Positions 1-6,724 of a DNA stretch of 64,000 nucleotides are shown one piece after another (position 1 is the first letter of the stretch; every line of letters begins with the position of its first letter). Location: contig CAZWLY010000001.1 of assembly GCA_964634465.1 (NCBI GenBank), positions 372,001 to 436,000 of the forward strand. Reading direction: 5' to 3'. Position numbers and translations under genes: made by a program. The stretch comes from CAZWLY01 sp964634465 (lineage in GTDB: Bacteria > Desulfobacterota > Desulfarculia > G963662305). Below the pieces are notes generated by a model that had not been told where the DNA came from, did not search any database, and was given only the letters and a program-made list of their open reading frames with translations.

Positions 1-430
1 CCGGAGTGAGGGCGATGAGCTCGTAGTCGCCGTGGGAGCCGTACTTGGCCTGCATCACGTCCTGGGCGGCCGAGAGGGTCGGCTGACCGGTGGACGGCCC
101 GCCTCGCTGGACGTTGATGATGACGCACGGCGTCTCGGTCTCGGCGGCGTGGCCGATCCCCTCTTGCATCAGCGAGAAGCCCGGTCCGGAGGTGGCCGTG
201 CAGGCCTTCATCCCGCCCCAGGCCGCGCCGATGACGGCGGCCAGGGAGGCGATCTCGTCCTCCATCTGGATGAACACCCCCCGGTTCCTGGGCAGGTCGC
301 GGGCCATCAGCTCGGCGATCTCCGAAGCCGGGGTGATCGGGTAGCCGGCAAAGAACCGGCAGCCGGCGGCGATGGCCCCCTTGACGCAGGCTTCGTTGCC
401 CTGGACGATGACCACCTCTTCGGTGCTCAA
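1..430 (-). CDS. korA: 2-oxoacid:ferredoxin oxidoreductase, alpha subunit (partial, C-terminus outside window)
   Basis: The 143 visible residues match the pyrimidine/transketolase-type N-terminal domain of 2-oxoglutarate/2-oxoacid:ferredoxin oxidoreductase alpha subunits: GNEACVKGAIAAGCRFF, GYPITPASEIAE, MEDEIASLAAVIGAAWGG and TSGPGFSLMQEGIG, then NVQRGGPSTGQPT. The enzyme oxidatively decarboxylates a 2-oxoacid to its acyl-CoA in the cytoplasm and reduces ferredoxin. The gene runs off the left edge, so the beta and gamma subunits would lie there. A TTG start at 430 is chosen because an AAGGA ribosome-binding site precedes it by about 6 bases and no ATG fits. Substrate (2-oxoglutarate or another 2-oxoacid) cannot be decided from this part. 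Confidence 0.9.
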   Translation of the reverse strand, partial: MSTEEVVIVQGNEACVKGAIAAGCRFFAGYPITPASEIAELMARDLPRNRGVFIQMEDEIASLAAVIGAAWGGMKACTATSGPGFSLMQEGIGHAAETETPCVIINVQRGGPSTGQPTLSAAQDVMQAKYGSHGDYELIALTP

Positions 431-475
431 CGGTCGTCCTTTTTTCGATCCCGTTTCCAACACAAACAACCGCCT

Positions 476-493
476 ATGTTGTATTTACTACAT
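476..493. promoter_or_regulatory. imperfect palindrome, possible operator of korA
   Basis: ATGTTGTATTTACTACAT is an 18-bp inverted repeat with one mismatched pair per half apart from its centre. It lies between the predicted -10 of korA and the TTG start, where a repressor would act. From position 479 it also matches the palindrome at the trpD promoter (38378-38396) at 15 of 19 bases. Function is inference. Confidence 0.4.
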
Positions 494-508
494 ACCATGA
501 ATAACTAT

Positions 509-537
509 CTACTATCAGCGCCGGTTGGGTATGTCAA
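509..537 (-). promoter_or_regulatory. putative sigma70-type promoter of korA
   Basis: On the minus strand TTGACA (537-532) is followed after 17 bases by TAGTAG (514-509), in an AT-rich island that contrasts with the GC-rich surroundings. The -35 is perfect and the -10 weak. It reads toward korA, about 75 bases away. Confidence 0.45.
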
Positions 538-836
538 GAGCTTTGTGGATCACAGTTGGTTGGCTTTTCTTGTTATCCTTTAAATATCAAACAAATATAG
601 TTGCCTTGAGGTCGATATGTGGAGGCCCGCGGCCCGATCGGCCGCCAAGATCCTTGACAGACGGCCGGTTCAAGGCTGTGTAAACAACGCTACTATTTCA
701 GTAGGGCATTCAACATCGACCTGGCTCCACCAAGCGGTCTGAATCGGTGGGTCCGCAAGCGACAATCCGGAAGTCGGCTCTAGTTGGGGTGCGGCTTGGG
801 GATGTTCCGGCTCGATTGGGGAGGCGGAAGGGGCGG
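538..836. other. intergenic region without a convincing gene
   Basis: About 300 bases between the korA promoter and the stop of the acyltransferase gene. Short reading frames here lack ribosome-binding sites and recognisable protein sequence. An isolated TTGACA near 654 on the plus strand has a poorly spaced TGTAAA and no downstream gene. I see nothing else supportable. Confidence 0.5.
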
Positions 837-1505
837 TCAACCGTTCTCGGCCAGCCGGTGGAGGCGTTCCAACTCGGCCTGAACCTCTGCTCGCTTGGCC
901 TCCAACGCCTCGCCGTCGGCCTCGGGATCGACCAGGATCGGTTCGGCAAAGCGATACGAGACCTTGGCGCCGGGGTAGGGCAGGTAGGTCTTGTGCCAGG
1001 TCTTTTCGAAGACGTATTTCCGGTCGGCGGCCACCCCGGCGGCGAAGATGGGCGCCCCGCTCCACTTGGCCAGGGTGACGCAGCCGTGCTTGACCACTCC
1101 CCGGGGACCGGTCGGTCCGTCCACGGTCAGGATGACGCTCCGCCCGCCCTTGAGGATCTCGGCCATCATCTTGAGCGCTTCCAGACCGCCTTTGCGCGAG
1201 GAGCCCCGAACGGTGGTGTAGCCCAACCGCCGCAGGATCAGGTCCAACAGGTCGCCGTCCTTGGACTTGGAGACCATGATGGTGAAACCGGTCCAGGCGA
1301 AGGGGCACAACAGGGCCAGATCGTCGCCGTGGAAGTGGGCGAAGATGACCGGCCCCTTCTTCAGCCAGGGCGTGACGTGTTCGTCCCAGCCCTGGATATC
1401 TTTCCTGACCAGGGCGAAGTAGGCCTTGTAGAGTCTGACCGAAAGCCGAGGGGCGACGGCGTCGCGCAGCCAATGGAGGAATCTCTTTTTCACCGACTTG
1501 GACAT
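837..1505 (-). CDS. lysophospholipid acyltransferase family protein (DUF374)
   Basis: A 222-residue protein of the DUF374/LPLAT family, which transfers acyl groups to lipid or glycolipid acceptors at the inner membrane. It carries the HxxxxD-like block as FAHFHGDDLALL (about residues 50-61) and the family signature TVDGPTGPRGVVKHG (about 126-140), followed by the usual GAPIFAAGVAADRKY stretch. Length is normal for the family. It has no strong Shine-Dalgarno sequence, but the ATG is the only start that preserves the basic N-terminal helix. The gene stands alone on the minus strand, divergent from the GNAT gene. Its acceptor lipid is unknown. Confidence 0.8.
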   Translation of the reverse strand: MSKSVKKRFLHWLRDAVAPRLSVRLYKAYFALVRKDIQGWDEHVTPWLKKGPVIFAHFHGDDLALLCPFAWTGFTIMVSKSKDGDLLDLILRRLGYTTVRGSSRKGGLEALKMMAEILKGGRSVILTVDGPTGPRGVVKHGCVTLAKWSGAPIFAAGVAADRKYVFEKTWHKTYLPYPGAKVSYRFAEPILVDPEADGEALEAKRAEVQAELERLHRLAENG

Positions 1506-1575
1506 GGCTTAGGTCCATATACCCGGCCCGGAGCGCTTTCGTCAAGGCCGGAGCCGAGGACGCCGCCTACCGCCA

Positions 1576-1605
1576 TTGACTTTGCCGAATCGGCCGGTCT
1601 AAAAT
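1576..1605 (+). promoter_or_regulatory. putative promoter of the GNAT gene
   Basis: TTGACT (1576-1581), an 18-base spacer and TAAAAT (1600-1605) on the plus strand, ending about 60 bases before the ATG at 1669. Confidence 0.45.
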
Positions 1606-1668
1606 GAATCGGTCGTCTGATTCAAGAATTTCAACCCCCCTTGCCCCATGCGTCGGAGTGATTCGCCC

Positions 1669-2274
1669 ATGACAGAGCCCGAACCCGGGGCCATGGTCAC
1701 CACGGTCGCCTTCCAGAAGCAGGTCACGCTCAACGACGGCCGAACCACCCGGCTCAAGCTCTTGTCCAGGGACGACAAGGAGATCGTGCTCGATTTCTTT
1801 GAGGCGGCCGATCCCGACGACTGCCGCTTTTTGAAGCGTGACGTCAAAAACATCGAGCTGGTCGCCACTTGGATGGATAACCTCGACCATCGCTACGTGA
1901 TGCCGGTCGGCGGGATCGATCCGGAGACGGACCGGCTCATCGGCTACGCGCTGGTGGTCGTCGGCCGCTACGCCGCCCGCCACCGGGGCGAGTTGGAGGT
2001 GTTCGTCGCGCCGGGCTACCGCCACCTGGGTCTGGGCTCGGCCATGGTCCGGGAAGCGATCATCCTCTCCCAGCAGCGCGACATCCAGATGATCCGGGCC
2101 GAGGTGCCCTACAAGATGCGGCACATGATCAAAGGCCTGCGCCGACTGGGTTTCGAGCTCAAGTGCACCCTGGAAGACTACTACATGGACCAGGACGGCC
2201 AGACCTTTGACGTGGCGTTGATGATCCGTTACCTCATCACCGAAACCGCCGACGAGTTTTTCTACACCTTCTAA
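1669..2274 (+). CDS. GNAT family N-acetyltransferase
   Basis: A 201-residue GNAT-fold acetyltransferase. The acetyl-CoA pyrophosphate loop is visible as PGYRHLGLGSAMV (R-x-x-G-x-G type) after a strand GELEVFVA, and the N-terminal half has the common DGRTTRLKLLSRDD opening of standalone GNATs. An in-frame ATG at 1648 would add seven residues, but the ATG at 1669 is preferred because GGAGTG sits nine bases upstream. Substrate cannot be predicted. It is convergent with the hybrid kinase gene and apparently monocistronic. Confidence 0.8.
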   Translation: MTEPEPGAMVTTVAFQKQVTLNDGRTTRLKLLSRDDKEIVLDFFEAADPDDCRFLKRDVKNIELVATWMDNLDHRYVMPVGGIDPETDRLIGYALVVVGRYAARHRGELEVFVAPGYRHLGLGSAMVREAIILSQQRDIQMIRAEVPYKMRHMIKGLRRLGFELKCTLEDYYMDQDGQTFDVALMIRYLITETADEFFYTF

Positions 2275-2319
2275 GGCCGCCTCCTGGGAACAAATCATCC
2301 GACCGGCGCGGCCGGCCGC

Positions 2320-5238
2320 TCAATCCCGGTCCAGAACCTGGCGGACCTTTTGAAGCATGTCGGTGAGCCGGTACGGCTTGCCGAGAAACTCCCTGGCTCC
2401 GGCCTCGACGACGGCCTTGGCCTGAATGCCGTCCGCGTATCCGGAAGTGATGATCACCTTGAGCCGGGAATCGAGTTCGAGCAGCCTTTCCAGGCACTTC
2501 TGACCGCCCATGCCCGGCATGCCCAGATCGAGGACGACCAGGTCTATCTCCGCTCCCCGCTCCCGATAGATTCTCACCGCTTCCTCACCGCTGCCGGCGG
2601 TGATGGTCTGGTAGCCTTGCGTTTCCAGGATATCCTGGGCCACCCGGATGACCGCCGGTTCGTCGTCCACCAGCAGGACGGTTTCGTTCCCTCCTGGAAT
2701 CTTTATCGGTCCGGAGTCTCTCCTGATCGCCGGCGCGTCCTCCCTCTCCAGGGCGGGGAAATAGATCTGGAAGACGGCGCCTCGGCCCGGCTGGCTGGAG
2801 CAGTGGATGGAACCGCCGTGGCCCTTGACGATGCCATAGACCGTGGCCAGCCCCAGCCCGGTTCCGTCTCCCACTTTCTTGGTGGTGAAAAAGGGCTCGA
2901 AGATGTGCTGGAGCGTTTCCTCGTCCATGCCGCAGCCGGTGTCGGAGACGGTCAGCAAGACGTATTCCCCCGGCGGCAAGTCCAGGTGGGTCTGGCAGTC
3001 CGGTCCCTGGAGGACGACGTTTTTCGTTTCGATGCTCAAACGGCCGCCGTTGGGCATGGCGTCGCGGGCGTTGGTGCCCAGGTTCATCAAGACCTGCTCC
3101 AGTTGGTTGGCGTCGCCCTTGATCGCCTTCAACTCTGGGGCCAGGTTGGTTTCGAGCTGGATCATCTTGGGGATGGTCCGCTCCAGCATCCTGACCGCCT
3201 GGATCACCTCCCGGTTCAAATCCAAGGGTCGCAGCTCGGTCTCCACCCGGCGGCTGAAGGTCAGCAGTTGCCGGACCAGGGTGGCGGCCCGCTCCGTGGC
3301 CCGGTCGATCTCCCCCAGGTAATCCAGGTTGGGGTTGTCCAGCCCCTCCTTGGGGAGCATGAGCTGAACGTAACCGGAGATGGCCTGCAGGATGTTATTG
3401 AAGTCGTGAGCGATGCCGCTGGCCAGGGTGCCCACCGCTTCCATCTTCTGCTTCTGGCGAAGCTGGACCTCCAGCCGGGCCTTTTCCTCCTCGGTTCGTT
3501 TGATGGCGGTGATGTCCTTGACGATGGCCACCAGGCAATCCTGGTCGGCGTAGTGGATCGGCCGGGCGGCGAAGAGGGTGTCGAGTACGGTCCCGTTCCG
3601 GGTCCGGTATTGGACCTCGTAGTCGCTGACCTCTCCTCGCTCCTTGAGCGCCCTGACGATCTCGTCTCTCACCGCCGGATCGACGAACAGGCCGAGGTCG
3701 AGGACCGACTTGCCGATCACCTCTTCCCGCGGGTAGCCCGACATTCGGCAGAAGGCGTCGTTGACGTAGATGTAGCGGCCGTCCTCGAGGGTGGTGATGG
3801 TGACGGAGTCGGGTATGCCCTGGACGGTGGCCCGATATCGGTTCTCGCTGTCCCGGAGTTCCTTTTCGGCCCGTTTGCGGGCGGTGATGTCCCGGACCAC
3901 GTTGAGGATCACCTTCCGGCGCCGGAAGGTGATCCGCCTGGCGTGGACTTCGGTCATTATCGAGCGCCCGTCCTTGGCCGTCAGCTCGGTTTCGAACACG
4001 CCTTCGCCGCCCTCGGCCAGCAACTCGTCTATCACCCGGCGCAAGACGGGGTGTTGAGCCTCGGGGATGACGTCGAAGACGTTCATCGCCAGGAATTCAG
4101 ACCGGGAGTAACCCAACCGGCTATGAGCCACCTCGTTGGCCTCGATGAAGTCGCCTGCGGCGTCGTGGATGTAGACGGCGTCGCCGACCCCTTCGAACAG
4201 TTCCTGGTAGCGCTTTAGCTCCTCGGCCTTCTTCAGATTGATGAGCATGGTGGTCAGGGAAGAGGTGAGTTGTTCCACCTCCAGGATGTTCGAACGAGGG
4301 GCGTTGACCGCCGTCTCGCTTCTTCCCTTGGCGATCTCGAGAGCTACGGCGGACAGCTCTTTCAAGGGCCGGGCCAGCTTCCGACTCAACGCCAGGGAGA
4401 TGGCGAAGGAAAAGGCGACCACGAGCACGGTCAGGCCCAAGACCAGGAGGAACACCCCTTTCTTGGCCTGAGTCAGCTCTTCCAGGGAGACGAAGTAGGA
4501 CAGTTTGGGCAGTTGGGAGTTGGCGACGGCCAATCCCTTGACGCCGCCGAGGCTGACATGGGCGGGCCTCTTGTCCTCGATCGCCTCTGCGCTCCAGCCT
4601 TCGACTTCCAGCGGTTGGCCGGTGAACAGGTCCCAGGCCCGGCCGCCCTCGACTACGACCAGGCGGCCGTATTTCTTGCCGTCCCGCCCGCGGCGAAAGA
4701 ACTTTTTCTCATCGAAGTACTGGATGCAGGCCGCCGCTCCCAGCCGCTCGGTCCGCCTGAAGATGGGCCGGGAGTAAGCGACCATGAACCGGCCCTGGCG
4801 GTCGCGCTCGATGTTGCCCTCATAGGGGGCCGCGGCCAGGAGACGGCGGACCCGGGGCGTATCGGCCAGGGGATCGTCGCCGGCGGAAAACACCTTGTCT
4901 CCTTCCTGGCCGACGACGAAGAAGTGGGCGCCCCGATTGGGGCCGTAAAGCTGGTTGAGGCGCTCCACCAGTTGGTAGTCCACGCCCAGCATCAAGGTGA
5001 CCCGGATGGTGTTGTCCAGAGTCAATTCCTTGAGGCGGTTTCTTAGTTGGTTGAGCTGATTTTTCAGTTCCAGGTATATCTCGGCGCCCTCGGCCCGGAC
5101 TCGATCTTTGAATTCGCTGGTGAGGCGTCGGCTCAGGCTCAGGTACAAGACGCTGGAGATCAGCACCGTGGAGCCGATCACCAAAGCGGTGACCACCAAG
5201 CCGATGTATGTTGCCAACGGTCGTTTTTTCTTGGCCAT
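2320..5238 (-). CDS. hybrid histidine kinase with two PAS domains and a receiver
   Basis: A 972-residue membrane sensor. It has a TM helix at about 10-32, a periplasmic domain to about 258, a second TM at 260-283, a HAMP-like linker, PAS domains at about 345-460 and 470-585, and a HisKA domain with the phospho-acceptor in GIAHDFNNILQ (His near 611). The HATPase domain (DTGCGMDEETLQHIFEP, GTGLGLATVYGIVKGHGG) precedes a C-terminal receiver (about 850-972) with LLVDDEP, the phospho-acceptor Asp in VVLDLGMPGMGG and Lys in FLGKPY. From the HisKA domain onward it is strikingly similar to the kinase at 6725-9634, so the two arose by duplication. The binding-protein gene upstream on the same strand suggests that a ligand-loaded periplasmic protein is its input. 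No separate output regulator is adjacent. Confidence 0.92.
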   Translation of the reverse strand: MAKKKRPLATYIGLVVTALVIGSTVLISSVLYLSLSRRLTSEFKDRVRAEGAEIYLELKNQLNQLRNRLKELTLDNTIRVTLMLGVDYQLVERLNQLYGPNRGAHFFVVGQEGDKVFSAGDDPLADTPRVRRLLAAAPYEGNIERDRQGRFMVAYSRPIFRRTERLGAAACIQYFDEKKFFRRGRDGKKYGRLVVVEGGRAWDLFTGQPLEVEGWSAEAIEDKRPAHVSLGGVKGLAVANSQLPKLSYFVSLEELTQAKKGVFLLVLGLTVLVVAFSFAISLALSRKLARPLKELSAVALEIAKGRSETAVNAPRSNILEVEQLTSSLTTMLINLKKAEELKRYQELFEGVGDAVYIHDAAGDFIEANEVAHSRLGYSRSEFLAMNVFDVIPEAQHPVLRRVIDELLAEGGEGVFETELTAKDGRSIMTEVHARRITFRRRKVILNVVRDITARKRAEKELRDSENRYRATVQGIPDSVTITTLEDGRYIYVNDAFCRMSGYPREEVIGKSVLDLGLFVDPAVRDEIVRALKERGEVSDYEVQYRTRNGTVLDTLFAARPIHYADQDCLVAIVKDITAIKRTEEEKARLEVQLRQKQKMEAVGTLASGIAHDFNNILQAISGYVQLMLPKEGLDNPNLDYLGEIDRATERAATLVRQLLTFSRRVETELRPLDLNREVIQAVRMLERTIPKMIQLETNLAPELKAIKGDANQLEQVLMNLGTNARDAMPNGGRLSIETKNVVLQGPDCQTHLDLPPGEYVLLTVSDTGCGMDEETLQHIFEPFFTTKKVGDGTGLGLATVYGIVKGHGGSIHCSSQPGRGAVFQIYFPALEREDAPAIRRDSGPIKIPGGNETVLLVDDEPAVIRVAQDILETQGYQTITAGSGEEAVRIYRERGAEIDLVVLDLGMPGMGGQKCLERLLELDSRLKVIITSGYADGIQAKAVVEAGAREFLGKPYRLTDMLQKVRQVLDRD

Positions 5239-5328
5239 TTGATTTAAGATTTCTCTTCGACCTCCACGGGGAGACTCATTTCCCGCAGTTTGCGGCGGAG
5301 TCGTTCATACGTCTCCGTCGGACTCGGA

Positions 5329-6381
5329 TTACTCATAGACTTCGTCCGCAGCCAGGAGGATGTCTTGGGGAATGACCACGCCGAGTTCCTCGGCCCGTTT
5401 GAGATTGAACACCAGGGCGTACCTCCGGGCGTCCTCGATGGCGATGGAGCCGGGGTTGCGCCCCTGTAGGATCTCGACCACCATCCGGCCCGCCTGGCGA
5501 CCCATGGCCTTGAAATCCACCCCCGCCCCGCCGAAAAGGCCGAGCCGGGTGAAGGCGAAATTGACGGCCAGGGCCGGCTTACGGCTGTGGGTCACCGTCC
5601 AGCGGAAGATTTCGGGTGCGGTGTAGGTCTTTCCGGAGCGGTCCTTGAGAAGCAGAGCCACCGGGTAGATGGCCTGGACGTCGGGATCGTCGTTGGTCTT
5701 CTTGATCGCCCGCTTGTACTCCTCCCATGATTTCGCGACCACCATGTCGAAGCGGCAGGGCAGGGGCGTCTCGGCCAATTCCAGTTGAACCTGTTTGACC
5801 AGCGCCCGGCCGGTGGGAGAGGTGTCGGTGAACATTCGAATCCCGGTCAGCGAAGGGATGATCTGCTTGTGGACCTTGACCGCGTTGACGAAGTGGAGCT
5901 TCTCGTAGACGCCGGTGATATTATGACCGGGCCTGGTCCGGGATTCGAGCCAGCGGGCCGCGGCGTTGTAGTCCTCGGGCTGGCCGTTCATGCCGGAGAA
6001 GACGATCGGCACCCCGGAATCGACCAGCTTCAAGGCCACGCTCCGAAAGGCGTTGTCGTCCAGGGTGACCAGCACGTCCGGGTTGAATTCCTTTATTTTT
6101 TCGAGGGCGATTCGGGCCTGTTCGGCTATCAGGGCCGGGGTGTTGTTCTTGCGTTTGGTGTCCATGGCATAGACGCCCAGTTTCAAGTTTCGGCCCGGAA
6201 TATAGCCGGCGTCCTTCAAGGCCTTGATCACCCCGTCGTGCTGGGGTTGGCCGCAAACATGGCCGAATTCATAGCTGTGGAGGATGAACACTCTTTTGGG
6301 GCCCGACGCGTCCGCCTGCGGCGCAGCGGCCGGGTTGAAGGCCAGAATCAGGGCCAACACGGTCCAGACGATTTTTGTCAT
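5329..6381 (-). CDS. ABC transporter substrate-binding protein (PF04392 type), probable sensor partner
   Basis: A 350-residue secreted protein with a signal peptide (TKIVWTVLALILAF followed by AAPQADA). It has the ABC_sub_bind/DUF534 fold: FILHSYEFGHVCGQPQ at the start of the first lobe, GVIKALKDAGY, PDVLVTLDDNAF and a second lobe ending in VVIPQDILLAADEVYE. No ABC permease or ATPase gene lies nearby. The gene instead sits directly upstream of a hybrid kinase on the same strand, 90 bases apart. In this family such orphan binding proteins often feed a signal to the neighbouring kinase, which is inferred here. The start has no strong ribosome-binding site beyond a purine-rich GGGAGGGGAC stretch immediately 5' of the ATG. 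Confidence 0.85.
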   Translation of the reverse strand: MTKIVWTVLALILAFNPAAAPQADASGPKRVFILHSYEFGHVCGQPQHDGVIKALKDAGYIPGRNLKLGVYAMDTKRKNNTPALIAEQARIALEKIKEFNPDVLVTLDDNAFRSVALKLVDSGVPIVFSGMNGQPEDYNAAARWLESRTRPGHNITGVYEKLHFVNAVKVHKQIIPSLTGIRMFTDTSPTGRALVKQVQLELAETPLPCRFDMVVAKSWEEYKRAIKKTNDDPDVQAIYPVALLLKDRSGKTYTAPEIFRWTVTHSRKPALAVNFAFTRLGLFGGAGVDFKAMGRQAGRMVVEILQGRNPGSIAIEDARRYALVFNLKRAEELGVVIPQDILLAADEVYE

Positions 6382-6724
6382 GTCCCCTCCCGAAAAAAGT
6401 CGGCCAGAACGAGTAGACCGTTTGAGCAGAAATCACCCCCCAGTCCGGAGCTTAAGCCGTTCCCGCGGCCGAGCAAGAATGTCGGCTTTACCTTGCCCCT
6501 CTCAATAACCTAGTTTATTATCGTCCAGGAAATCGCTCAAGAAAATAAGCAGCGCCGCGCCCGATCTAAACCGGCGTCGCCTGGGTCTGAAGAAAGAGAG
6601 ACATTCTTGATCTCTTAGTGATATCCGCTGGATGAGATGTCGATGATTCGACCGGCGCCGCCTCCCTGGGGCGCGAGCCGTGGAAAGGGGAAGTAGGGGA
6701 AGCCGGGCGGTCCGGACCGGCCGC
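6382..6724. other. intergenic region holding a possible promoter
   Basis: 343 bases between the binding-protein start and the stop of the second hybrid kinase gene. The only element I can suggest is a minus-strand promoter, TTGAGC (6540-6535), 17 bases, TAAACT (6517-6512), reading into the binding-protein gene and leaving a leader of about 120 bases. No protein-coding frame or tRNA is apparent. Confidence 0.4.

Noticed and set aside
2350..4218. Long open frame antisense to the first hybrid kinase, and many similar long frames opposite other genes
   Set aside because: They are by-products of high GC3 codon use on the coding strand. Their products are low-complexity and match no family, while the opposite frame encodes clear domains.
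5244..5333. A 30-codon frame (MSNPSPTETYERLRRKLRE...) between the binding protein and the first hybrid kinase, overlapping the former's stop by 8 bases
   Set aside because: No ribosome-binding site, no TM or known motif, and part of it resembles the dispersed repeat. It could be translated by coupling, but I cannot support it.
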